This document shows positions 11,491 through 25,000 of a DNA stretch of 64,000 nucleotides, piece after piece (within the stretch, counting starts at the first letter, position 1; the number at the start of each line of letters is the position of its first letter). The notes beneath the pieces are model-generated. The model was not told the origin of the DNA and ran no database searches. It worked only from the letters and a program-made list of their open reading frames with translations. Source of the DNA: Eurosta solidaginis (Eukaryota; Arthropoda; Insecta; Diptera; Tephritidae); contig NW_027136909.1 of NCBI RefSeq assembly GCF_040869045.1, positions 248,001 to 312,000 on the forward strand, in the 5' to 3' direction. Position numbers and translations under genes: made by a program.

Positions 11491-14400
11491 TTAACCCACA
11501 AGCTGATACAAAGTTCTATCGTTAACGGTTCAATTTCTACGTCAAAGTGGATGGGGTTAACCGACTAAAAGGGATAAGTGTCCATATCTATTGTGGGTGT
11601 GGTTAACCGACTAAAAGGGATAAGTGTCCATATCTATTGAACCAAGCAAGATAGAATCGATTTTGTTTTTGCAGATGATAGGTTCTTATGTGAGTATTAA
11701 TCCACAAGCTGATCCACGATTCTATCGTTAACGGTTCAATTTCTACGTCAAAGTGGGTGGGGTTAACCGACTAAAAGGGATAAGTGTCCATATCTACAGA
11801 ACCAAGTAAGATAGAATCGATTTTATTTTTGCAGATGATAGGTTTTTATGTGTATATTAATCCACAAGCTGACACAAGGTTCTATCTTTAACGGTTCAAT
11901 TTCTACGGCAAAGTGGATGGAGTTAACCGACTAAAAGGGATAAGTGTCCATATCTATTGATCCAAGCAAGATAGAATCGATTTTATTTTTGCAGATGGTA
12001 GGTTTTTATGTGTATATTAATCCACAAGCTGATATAAGGTTCTATCGTTAACGGTTCAATTTCTATGTCAAAGTGGATGGGGTTAACCGACTAAAAGGGA
12101 TAAGTGTACATATCTATTGTGGGTGGAGTTAACCGACTAAAAGGGATAACTGTCCATATCTATTGAGCCAAGCAAGATAGAATCGAGTTTGTTTTTGCAG
12201 ATGATAGGTCTTTATGTGTATATTAATCCACAAGCTGATCCAGGTTCTATCGTTAACGGTTCAATTTCTACGTCAAAGTGGATGGGGTTAACCAACTAAA
12301 AGGGATAAGTGTCCATATCTATTGAACCAAGCAAGATAGAATCGATTTTATTTTTGCAGATGGTAGGTTTTTATGTGTATATTAATCCACAAGCTGATAT
12401 AAGGTTCTATCGTTAACGGTTCAATTTCTATGTCAAAGTGGATGGGGTTAACCGACTAAAAGGGATAAGTGTACATATCTATTGTGGGTGGAGTTAACCG
12501 ACTAAAAGGGATAACTGTCCATATCTATTGAGCCAAGCAAGATAGAATCGAGTTTGTTTTTGCAGATGATATGTCTTTATGTGTATATTAATCCACAAGC
12601 TGATCCAGGTTCTATCGTTAACGGTTCAATTTCTACGTCAAAGTGGATGGGGTTAACCAACTAAAAGGGATAAGTGTCCATATCTATTGAACCAAGCAAG
12701 ATAGAATCGATTTTATTTTTGCAGATGGTAGGTTTTTATGTGTATATTAACTCACAAGCTGATATAAGGTTCTATCGTTAACGGTTCAATTTCTATGTCA
12801 AAGTGGATGGGGTTAACCGACTAAAAGGGATAAGTGTACATATCTATTGTGGGTGGAGTTAACCGACTAAAAGGGATAACTGTCCATATCTATTGAGCCA
12901 AGCAAGATAGAATCGAGTTTGTTTTTGCAGATGATAGGTCTTTATGTGTATATTAATCCACAAGCTGATCCAGGTTCTATCGTTAACGGTTCAATTTCTA
13001 CGTCAAAGTGGATGGGGTTAACCAACTAAAAGGGATAAGTGTCCATATCTATTGAACCAAGCAAGATAGAATCGATTTTATTTTTGCAGATGGTAGGTTT
13101 TTATGTGTATATTAACTCACAAGCTGATACAAGGTTCTATCGTTAACGGTTCAATTTCTACGTAAAAGTGGATGGGGTTAACCGACTAAAAGGGATAAGT
13201 ATCCATATCTATTGAACTAAGCAAGATAGAATCGATTTTGTTTTTGCAGATGGTAGGCTTCTATGTGTGTATTAATCCACAAGCTGATACAAGGTTCTAC
13301 CTTTAACGGTTCAATTTCTACGTCAAAATGGGTGGGGTTAACCGACTAAAAGGGGTAAGTGTCCATATCTATTGTGGGTGTGGTTAACCGACTAAAGGGG
13401 ATAAATGTCCATATCTATTGAACCAAGCAAGATAGAATCGATTTTATTTTTGCAGATGGTAGGTTTTTATGTGTATATTTACTCACAAGCTGATACAAGG
13501 TTCTATCGTTAACGGTTCAATTTCTACGTAAAAGTGGATGGGGTTAACCGACTAAAAGGGATAAGTATCCATATCTATTGAACTAAGCATGATAGAATCG
13601 ATTTTGTTTTTGCAGATGGTAGGCTTCTATGTGTGTATTAATCCACAAGCTGATACAAGGTTCTACCTTTAACGGTTCAATTTCTACGTCAAAATGGGTG
13701 GGGTTAACCGACTAAAAGGGGTAAGTGTCCATATCTATTGTGGGTGTGGTTAACCGACTAAAGGGGATAAGTGTCCATATCTATTGAACCAAGCAAGATA
13801 GAATCGATTTTGTTTTTGCATATGGTAGGCTTCTATGTGTGTATTAATCCACAAGCTGATACAAGGTTCTACCTTTAACGGTTCAATTTCTACGTCAAAA
13901 TGGGTGGGGTTAACCGACTAAAAGGGATAAGTATCCATATCTATTGAACCAAGCAAGATAGAATCGATTTTGTTTTTGCAGATGGTAGGCTTTTATGTAT
14001 ATATTAATCAACAAGCTGATACAAGGTTCTATCGTTAACGGTTCAATTTCTACGTCAAAGTGGATGGGGTTAACCGACTAAAAGGGATAAGTATCCATAT
14101 CTATTGAACCAAGCAAGATAGAATCGATTTTATTTTTGCAGATGGTAGGCTTTTATGTGTATATTAATCAACAAGCTGATACAAGGTTCTATCGTTAACG
14201 GTTCAATTTCTACGTCAAAGTGGGTGGGGTTAACCGACTAAAAGGGATAAGTATCCATATCTATTGAACCAAGCAAGATAGAATCGATTTTGTTTTTGCA
14301 GATGGTAGGCTTTTATGTGTATATTAATCAACAAGCTGATACAAGGTTCTATCGTTAACGGTTCAATTTCTACGTAAAAGTGGATGGGGTTAACCGACTA

Positions 14401-17400
14401 AAAGGGATAAGTATCCATATCTATTGAACTAAGCAAGATAGAATCGATTTTGTTTTTGCAGATGGTAGGCTTTTATGCGTATATTAATCCACAAGGTGAT
14501 CCAAGGTTCTATCGTTAACGGTTCAATTTCTACGTCAAAGTGGGTGGGGTTAACCGACTAAAAGGGATAAGTGTCCATGTCTATTGAACCAAGCAAGATA
14601 GAATCGATTTTGTTTTTGCAGATGATAGGTTTTTATGTGTATATTAATCCACAAGCTGATCCAAGGCTCTATCTTTAATGGTTCAATTTCTACGTCATAG
14701 TGGGTGGGGTTAACCGACTAAAAGGGATAAGTGTCCATATCTATTGAACCAAGCAAGATAGAATCGATTTTATTTTTGCAGATGGTAGGCTTTTATGTGT
14801 ATATTAATCAACAAGCTGATACAAGGTTCTATCGTTAACGGTTCAATTTCTACGTCAAAGTGGGTGGGGTTAACCGACTAAAAGGGATAAGTATCCATAT
14901 CTATTGAACCAAGCAAGATAGAATCGATTTTGTTTTTGCAGATGGTAGGCTTTTATGTGTATATTAATCAACAAGCTGATACAAGGTTCTATCGTTAACG
15001 GTTCAATTTCTACGTAAAAGTGGATGGGGTTAACCGACTAAAAGGGATAAGTATCCATATCTATTGAACCAAGCAAGATAGAATCGATTTTGTTTTTGCA
15101 GATGGTAGGCTTTTATGTGTATATTAATCCACAAGGTGATCCAAGGTTCTATCGTTAACGGTTCAATTTCTACGTCAAAGTGGGTGGGGTTAACCGACTA
15201 AAAGGGATAAGTGTCCATATCTATTGAACCAAGCAAGATAGAATCGATTTTATTTTTGCATATGGTAGGCTTTTATGTGTGTATTAATCCACAAGCTGAT
15301 ACAAGGTTCTACCTTTAGCGGTTCAATTTCTACGTCAAAATGGGTGGGGTTAACCGACTAAAAGGGATAAGTATACATATCTATTGAACCAAGCAAGATA
15401 GAATCGATTTTGTTTTTGCAGATGATAGGTTTTTATGTGTATATTAATCCACAAGCTGATACAAGGTTCTGTCGTTAACGGTTCAATGTCTACGTCAAGG
15501 TGGTGGGGTTAACCGACTAAAAGAGATAAGTATCCATATCTATTGAACCAAGCAAGATAGAATCGATTTTGTTTTTGCGGATGAAAGCTTTTTATGTGCA
15601 TATTAATCCGCAAGCTGACCCAAGACTCTATCTTTAATGGTTCAATTTCTACGTCATAGTGGGTGGGGTTAACCGACTAAAAGGGATAAGTATACATATC
15701 TATTGAACCAAGCAAGATAGAATCGATTTTATTTTTGCAGATGGTAGGTTTTTATGTGTACATTAATCCACAAGCTGATCCAAGGTTCTATCGCTAACGG
15801 TTCTATTTCTACGTCATACTGGGTGGGGTTAACCGACTAAAAGGGATAAGCGTCCATATCTATTGAACCAAGCAAGATAGAATCGATTTTATTTTTGCAG
15901 ATGGTAGGTTTTTATGTGTATATTAACCCACAAGCTGATACAAGGTTCTATTGTTAACGGTTCAATTTCTACGTCAAAGTGGGTGGGGTTAACCGACTAA
16001 AAGGGATAAGTATCCATATCTATTGAACCAAGCAAGATAGAATCGATTTTGTTTTTGCAGATGATAGGTTTTTATGTGTATATTAATCCACAAGCTGATA
16101 CAAGGTTCTATCGTTAACGGTTCAATGTCTACGTCAAGGTGGGTGGGGTTAACCGACTAAAAGGGATAAGTATCCATATCTATTGAACCAAGCAAGATAG
16201 AATCGATTTTGTTTTTGCGGATGAAAGCTTTTTATGTGCATATTAATCCACAAGCTGACCCAAGACTCTATCTTTAATGGTTCAATTTCTACGTCATAGT
16301 GGGTGGGGTTAACCGACTAAAAGGGATAAGTGTCCATATCTATTGAACCAAGCAAGATAGAATCGATTTTATTTTTGCAGATGGTAGGTTTTTATGTGTA
16401 TATTAACCCACAAGCTTATACAAGGTTCTATCGTTAACGGTTCAATTTCTACGTCAAAGTGGATGGGGTTAACCGACTAAAAGGGATAAGTGTCCATATC
16501 TATTGTGGGTGGGGTTAACCGACTAAAAGGGATAAGTGTCCATATCTATTGAACCAAGCAAGATGGAATCGATCTTGTTTTTGCAGATGATAGGTTTTTA
16601 TGTGAGTATTAATCCACAAGCTGATCCAAGGTTCTATCGTTAACGGTACAATTTCTACGTCAAAGTGGGTGGGGTTAACCGACTAAAAGGGATAAGTGTC
16701 CATATCTATTGAACCAAGCAAGATAGAATCGATTTTATTTTTGGAGATGATAGGTTTTTATGTGTATATTAATCCACAAGCTGATACAAGGTTCTATCTT
16801 TAACGGTTCAATTTCTACGTCAAAGTGGGTGGGGTTAACCGACTAAAAAGGATAAGTGTCCATATCTATTGAACCAAGCAAGATAGAATCGATCTTGTTT
16901 TTGCAGATGATAGGCTTTTATGTGAGTATTAATCCACAAGCTGATCCAAGGTTCTATCGTTAGCGGTTCAATTTCTACGTCAAAGTGGGTGGGGTTATAC
17001 GACTAATAGGGATAAGTATCCATATCTATTGAACCAAGCGAGATAGAATCGATCTTGTTTTTGCAGATGATAGGCCTTTATGTGTATATTTATCCACAAG
17101 CTGATCCAAGGCTCTATCTTAAATGGTTCAATTTCTACGTCACAGTGGGTGGGGTTAACCGACTAAAAGGGATAAGCGTCCATATCTATTGAACCAAGCA
17201 AGATAGAATCGATCTTGTTTTTGCAGATGATAGGTTTTTATGTGAGTATTAATCCACAAGCTGATCCAAGGTTCTATCGCTAACGGTTCAATTTCTACGT
17301 CAAACTGGGTGGGGTTAACCGACTAAAAGGGATAAGCGTCCATATCTATTGAACCAAGCAAGATAGAATCGATTTTATTTTTGCAGATGGTAGGTTTTTA

Positions 17401-20400
17401 TGTGAGTATTAATCCACAAGCTGATCCAAGGTTCTATCGCTAACGGTTCAATTTCTACGTCAAACTGGGTGGGGTTAACCGACTAAAAGGGATAAGCGTC
17501 CATATCTATTGAACCAAGCAAGATAGAATCGATTTTATTTTTGCAGATGGTAGGTTTTTATGTGTATATTAAGCCACAAGCAGATACAAGGTTCTATTGT
17601 TAACGGTTCAATTTCTACGTCAAAGTGGGTGGGGTTAACCGACTAAAAGGGATAAGTATCCATATCTATTGAACCAAGCAAGATAGAATCGATTTTATTG
17701 TTGCGGATGGTAGGTTTTTATGTGTATATTAATCCACAAGCTGATCCAAGGCTCTATCGCTAACGGTTCAATTTCTACGTCAAAGTGGGTGGGGTTAACC
17801 GACTAAAAGGGATAAGTATCCATATCTATTGTACCAAGCGAGATAGAATCGATCTTGTTTTTGCAGATGATAGGTCTTTATGTGTATATTTATCCACAAG
17901 CTGATCCAAGGCTCTATCTTAAATGGTTCAATTTCTACGTCACAGTGGGTGGGGTTAACCGACTAAAAGGGATAAGTATACATATCTATTGAACTAAGCA
18001 CGATAGAATCGATCTTGTTTTTGCAGATGGTAGGTTTTTATGTGTATATTAATCCACAAGCTGATCCAAGGTTCTATCGCTAACGGTTCAATTTCTACGT
18101 CATACTGGGTGGGGTTAACCGACTAAAAGGGATAAGCGTCCATATCTATTGAACCAAGCAAGATATGATCGATTTTATTTTTGCAGATGGTAGGTTTTTA
18201 TGTGTATATTAACCCACAAGCTGATACAAGGTTCTATCGTTAACGGTTCAATTTCTACGTCAAAGTGGGTTGGGTTAACCGACTAAAAGGGATAAGTATC
18301 CATATCTATTGAACCAAGCAAGATAGAATCGATTTTATTGTTGCGGATGGTAGGTTTTTATGTGTATATTAATCCACAAGCTGATCCAAGGCTCTATCGC
18401 TAACGGTTCAATTTCTACGTCAAAGTGGGTGGGGTTAACCGACTAAAAGGGATAAGTATCCATATCTATTGAACCAAGCAAGATAGAATCGATTTTTTTT
18501 TGCAGATGATAGGTTTTTATGTGTATATTAATCCACAAGCTGATCCAAGGCTCTATCTTTAATGGTTCAATTTCTACATCATAGTAGGTGGGGTTAACCG
18601 ACTAAAAGGGATAAGTGTCCATATCTATTGAACCAAGCAAGATAGAATCGATTTTATTTTCGCAGATGGTAGGTTTTTATGTGCATATTAACCCACAAGC
18701 TGATACAAGGTTCTATCGTTAACGGTTCAATTTCTACGTCAAAGTGGATGGGGTTAACCGACTAAAAGGGATAAGTGTCCATATCTATTGTGGGTGTGGT
18801 TAACCGACTAAAAGGGATAAGTGTCCATATCTATTGAACCAAGCAAGATAGAATCGATTTTGTTTTTGCAGATGATAGGTTTTTATGTGAGTATTAATCC
18901 ACAAGCTGATCCACGATTCTATCGTTAACGGTTCAATTTCTACGTCAAAGTGGGTGGGGTTAACCGACTAAAAGGGATAAGTGTCCATATCTATAGAACC
19001 AAGCAAGATAGAATCGATTTTATTTTTGCAGATGATAGGTTTTTATGTGTATATTAATCCACAAGCTGACGCAAGGTTCTATCTTTAACGGTTCAATTTC
19101 TACGGCAAAGTGGATGAAGTTAACCGACTAAAAGGGATAAGTGTCCATATCTATTGAACCAAGCAAGATAGAATCGATTTTATTTTTGCAGATGGTAGGT
19201 TTTTATGTGTATATTAATTAAAAAGCTGACACAAGGTTCTATCGTTAACGGTTCAATTTCTACGTCAAAGTGGATGGGGTTAACCGACTAAAAGGGATAA
19301 GTATCCATATCTATTGAACCAAGCAAGATAGAGTCGATTTTATTTTTGCATATGGTAGGTTTTTATGTGTATATTAATCAACAAGCTGATACAAGGTTCT
19401 ATCGTTAACGGTTCAATTTCTACGTCAAAGTGGATAGGGTTAACCGACTAAAAGGGATAAGTGTCCATATCTATTGAACCAAGCAAGATAGAATCGATTT
19501 TATTTTTGCAGATGGTAGGTTTTTATGTGTATATTAATCCACAAGCTGGTACAAGGTTCTATCGTTAACGGTTCAATTTCTATGTCAAAGTGGATGGGGT
19601 TAACCGACTAAAAGGGATAAGTGTACATATCTATTGTGGGTGGGGTTAACCGACTAAAAGGGATAATTGTCCATATCTATTGAGCCAAGCAAGATAGAAT
19701 CGAGTTTGTTTTTGCAGATGATAGGTCTTTATGTGTATATTAATCCACAAGCTGATCCACGTTCTATCGTTAACGGTTCAATTTCTACGTCATACTGGGT
19801 GGTGTTAACCGACTAAACGGGATAAGTGTCCATATCTATTGAACCAAGCAAGATAGAATCGATTTTGTTTTTGCAGATGGTAGGCTTTTATGTGTATATT
19901 AACTCACAAGCTGATACAAGGTTCTATCGTTAAGGGTTCAATTTCTACGTCAAAGTGGATGGGGTTAACCAACTAAAAGGGATAAGTGTCCATATCTATG
20001 GAACCAAGCAAGATAGAATCGATTTTATTTTTGCAGATGGTAGGTTTTTATGTGTATATTAACTCACAAGCTGATACAAGGTTCTATTGTTAACGGTTCA
20101 ATTTCTACTTTAAAGTGGATGGGGTTAACCGACTAAAAGGGGTAAGTGTCCATATCTATTGTGGGTGTGGTTAACCGACTAAAAGGGATAAGTGTCCATA
20201 TCTATTGAACCAAGCAAGATAGAATCGATTTTGTTTTTGCATATGGTAGGCTTTTATGTGTGTATTAATCCACAAGCTGATACAAGGTTCTACCGTTAAC
20301 GGTTCAATTTCTACGTCAAAATGGGTGGGGTTAACCGACTAAAAGGGATAAGTATCCATATCTATTGAACCAAGCAAGATAGAATCGATTTTGTTTTCGC

Positions 20401-22030
20401 AGATGGTAGGCTTTTATGTGTATATTAATCAACAAGCTGATACAAGGTTCTATCGTTAACGGTTCAATTTCTACGTCAAAGTGGATGGGGTTAACCGACT
20501 AAAAGTGATAAGTATCCATATCTATTGAACCAAGCAAGATAGAATCGATTTTGTTTTTGCAGATGGTAGGCTTTTATGTGTATATTAATCAACAAGCTGA
20601 TACAAGGTTCTATCGTTAACGGTTCAATTTCTACGTCAAAGTGGATGGGGTTAACCGACTAAAAGGGATAAGTATCCATATCTATTGAACCAAGCAAGAT
20701 AGAATCGATTTTGTTTTTGCAGATGATAGGCTTTTATGTGTATATTAATCCACAAGCTGATACAAGGTTCTATCTATAACGGTTCAATGTCTACGTCAAG
20801 GTGGGTGGGGTTAACCGACTAAAAGGGATAAGTATCCATATCTATTGAACCAAGCAAGATAGAATCGATTTTGTTTTTGCAGATGATAGCTTTTTATGTG
20901 TATATTAATCCACAAGCTGATCCAAGACTCTATCTTTAATGGTTCAATTTCTACGTCATACTGGGTGGGGTTAACCGACTAAAAGGGATAAGTATCCATA
21001 TCTATTGAACCAAGCAAGATAGAATCGATTTTGTTTTTGCAGATGATAGCTTTTTATGTGTATATTAATCCACAAGCTGATCCAAGGCTCTATCTTAAAT
21101 GGTTCAATTTCTACGTCACAGTGGGTGGGGTTAACCGACTAAAAGGGATAAGTATACATATCTATTGAACCAAGCAAGATAGAATCGATTTTATTTTTGC
21201 AGATGGTAGGTTTTTATGTGTATATTAATCCACAAGCTGATCCAAGGCTCTATCTTAAATGGTTCAATTTCTACGTCACAGTGGGTGGGGTTAACCGACT
21301 AAAAGGGATAAGTATACATATCTATTGAACCAAGCAAGATAGAATCGATTTTATTTTTGCAGATGGTAGGTTTTTATGTGTATATTAATCCACAAGCTTA
21401 TCCAAGGTTCTATCGCTAACGGTTCAATTTCTACGTCAAAGTGGGTGGGGTTAACCGACTAAAAGGGATAAGTATCCATATCAATTGAACCAAGCAAGAT
21501 AGAATCGATTTTATTGTTGCGGATGGTAGGTTTTTATGTGTATATTAATCCACAAGCTGATCCAAGGCTCTATCGCTAACGGTTCAATTTCTACGTCAAA
21601 GTGGGTGGGGTTAACCGACTAAAAGGGATAAGTATCCATATCTATTGTACCAAGCGGGATAGAATCGATCTTGTTTTTGCAGATGATAGGTCTTTATGTG
21701 TATATTTATCCACAAGCTGATCCAAGGCTCTATCTTAAATGGTTCAATTTCTACGTCACAGTGGGTGGGGTTAACCGACTAAAAGGGATAAGTATACATA
21801 TCTATTGAACTAAGCAAGATAGAATCGATCTTGTTTTTGCAGATGGTAGGTTTTTATGTGTATATTAATCCACAAGCTGATCCAAGATTCTATCGCTAAC
21901 GGTTCAATTTCTACGTCATACTGGGTGGGGTTAACCGACTAAAAGGGATAAGCGTCCATATCTATTGAACCAAGCAAGATATGATCGCTTTTATTTTTGC
22001 AGATGGTAGGTTTTTATGTGTATATTAACC
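11491..22030. repeat. Block B, copy 1 of a roughly 10-kb higher-order repeat
   Basis: The signature set (aaagttctatc, then the 46-bp unit at 11590, then ggttcttatgtgag, then ctacagaaccaagtaag near 11,795) recurs from 22,031 at an offset of 10,534. That offset becomes 9,964 after the 365-bp dimers and 10,010 after about 26 kb. Between 13,371-15,900 and 23,335-25,864 I found only two base differences by eye (14,579 g/a and 15,600 a/g). The unit is therefore a recent large duplication. It contains ten 46-bp units. Confidence 0.82.
12065..13159. repeat. Triplicated 365-bp dimer (205 + 160 bp)
   Basis: Three consecutive copies start at 12,065, 12,430 and 12,795. Each is a 205-bp unit (160 + 46 - 1, with the one-base-short gatccaggttc) followed by a 160-bp monomer. 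The 46-bp junctions at 12,116, 12,481 and 12,846 are exactly 365 bp apart. The equivalent place in the next B copy (22,810) holds only one. Small differences between the three (gatatgtc near 12,571 and attaactc in copies 2 and 3) show it is not a simple assembly stutter. Confidence 0.88.
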
Positions 22031-25000
22031 CACAAGCTGATACAAAGTTCTATCGTTAACGGTTCAATTTCTACGTCAAAGTGGATGGGGTTAACCGACT
22101 AAAAGGGATAAGTGTCCATATCTATTGTGGGTGTGGTTAACCGACTAAAAGGGATAAGTGTCCATATCTATTGAACCAAGCAAGATAGAATCGATTTTGT
22201 TTTTGCAGATGATAGGTTCTTATGTGAGTATTAATCCACAAGCTGATCCACGATTCTATCGTTAACGGTTCAATTTCTACGTCAAAGTGGGTGGGGTTAA
22301 CCGACTAAAAGGGATAAGTGTCCATATCTACAGAACCAAGTAAGATAGAATCGATTTTATTTTTGCAGATGATAGGTTTTTATGTGTATATTAATCCACA
22401 AGCTGACACAAGGTTCTATCTTTAACGGTTCAATTTCTACGGCAAAGTGGATGGAGTTAACCGACTAAAAGGGATAAGTGTCCATATCTATTGATCCAAG
22501 CAAGATAGAATCGATTTTATTTTTGCAGATGGTAGGTTTTTATGTGTATATTAATCAACAAGCTGATACAAGGTTCTATCGTTAACGGTTCAATTTCTAC
22601 GTCAAAGTGGATAGGGTTAACCGACTAAAAGGGATAAGTGTCCATATCTATTGAACCAAGCAAGATAGAATCGATTTTATTTTTGCAGATGGTAGGTTTT
22701 TATGTGTATATTAATCCACAAGCTGATATAAGGTTCTATCGTTAACGGTTCAATTTCTATGTCAAAGTGGATGGGGTTAACCGACTAAAAGGGATAAGTG
22801 TACATATCTATTGTGGGTGGAGTTAACCGACTAAAAGGGATAACTGTCCATATCTATTGAGCCAAGCAAGATAGAATCGAGTTTGTTTTTGCAGATGATA
22901 GGTCTTTATGTGTATATTAATCCACAAGCTGATCCAGGTTCTATCGTTAACGGTTCAATTTCTACGTCAAAGTGGATGGGGTTAACCAACTAAAAGGGAT
23001 AAGTGTCCATATCTATTGAACCAAGCAAGATAGAATCGATTTTATTTTTGCAGATGGTAGGTTTTTATGTGTATATTAACTCACAAGCTGATACAAGGTT
23101 CTATCGTTAACGGTTCAATTTCTACGTAAAAGTGGATGGGGTTAACCGACTAAAAGGGATAAGTATCCATATCTATTGAACTAAGCAAGATAGAATCGAT
23201 TTTGTTTTTGCAGATGGTAGGCTTCTATGTGTGTATTAATCCACAAGCTGATACAAGGTTCTACCTTTAACGGTTCAATTTCTACGTCAAAATGGGTGGG
23301 GTTAACCGACTAAAAGGGGTAAGTGTCCATATCTATTGTGGGTGTGGTTAACCGACTAAAGGGGATAAATGTCCATATCTATTGAACCAAGCAAGATAGA
23401 ATCGATTTTATTTTTGCAGATGGTAGGTTTTTATGTGTATATTTACTCACAAGCTGATACAAGGTTCTATCGTTAACGGTTCAATTTCTACGTAAAAGTG
23501 GATGGGGTTAACCGACTAAAAGGGATAAGTATCCATATCTATTGAACTAAGCATGATAGAATCGATTTTGTTTTTGCAGATGGTAGGCTTCTATGTGTGT
23601 ATTAATCCACAAGCTGATACAAGGTTCTACCTTTAACGGTTCAATTTCTACGTCAAAATGGGTGGGGTTAACCGACTAAAAGGGGTAAGTGTCCATATCT
23701 ATTGTGGGTGTGGTTAACCGACTAAAGGGGATAAGTGTCCATATCTATTGAACCAAGCAAGATAGAATCGATTTTGTTTTTGCATATGGTAGGCTTCTAT
23801 GTGTGTATTAATCCACAAGCTGATACAAGGTTCTACCTTTAACGGTTCAATTTCTACGTCAAAATGGGTGGGGTTAACCGACTAAAAGGGATAAGTATCC
23901 ATATCTATTGAACCAAGCAAGATAGAATCGATTTTGTTTTTGCAGATGGTAGGCTTTTATGTATATATTAATCAACAAGCTGATACAAGGTTCTATCGTT
24001 AACGGTTCAATTTCTACGTCAAAGTGGATGGGGTTAACCGACTAAAAGGGATAAGTATCCATATCTATTGAACCAAGCAAGATAGAATCGATTTTATTTT
24101 TGCAGATGGTAGGCTTTTATGTGTATATTAATCAACAAGCTGATACAAGGTTCTATCGTTAACGGTTCAATTTCTACGTCAAAGTGGGTGGGGTTAACCG
24201 ACTAAAAGGGATAAGTATCCATATCTATTGAACCAAGCAAGATAGAATCGATTTTGTTTTTGCAGATGGTAGGCTTTTATGTGTATATTAATCAACAAGC
24301 TGATACAAGGTTCTATCGTTAACGGTTCAATTTCTACGTAAAAGTGGATGGGGTTAACCGACTAAAAGGGATAAGTATCCATATCTATTGAACTAAGCAA
24401 GATAGAATCGATTTTGTTTTTGCAGATGGTAGGCTTTTATGCGTATATTAATCCACAAGGTGATCCAAGGTTCTATCGTTAACGGTTCAATTTCTACGTC
24501 AAAGTGGGTGGGGTTAACCGACTAAAAGGGATAAGTGTCCATATCTATTGAACCAAGCAAGATAGAATCGATTTTGTTTTTGCAGATGATAGGTTTTTAT
24601 GTGTATATTAATCCACAAGCTGATCCAAGGCTCTATCTTTAATGGTTCAATTTCTACGTCATAGTGGGTGGGGTTAACCGACTAAAAGGGATAAGTGTCC
24701 ATATCTATTGAACCAAGCAAGATAGAATCGATTTTATTTTTGCAGATGGTAGGCTTTTATGTGTATATTAATCAACAAGCTGATACAAGGTTCTATCGTT
24801 AACGGTTCAATTTCTACGTCAAAGTGGGTGGGGTTAACCGACTAAAAGGGATAAGTATCCATATCTATTGAACCAAGCAAGATAGAATCGATTTTGTTTT
24901 TGCAGATGGTAGGCTTTTATGTGTATATTAATCAACAAGCTGATACAAGGTTCTATCGTTAACGGTTCAATTTCTACGTAAAAGTGGATGGGGTTAACCG

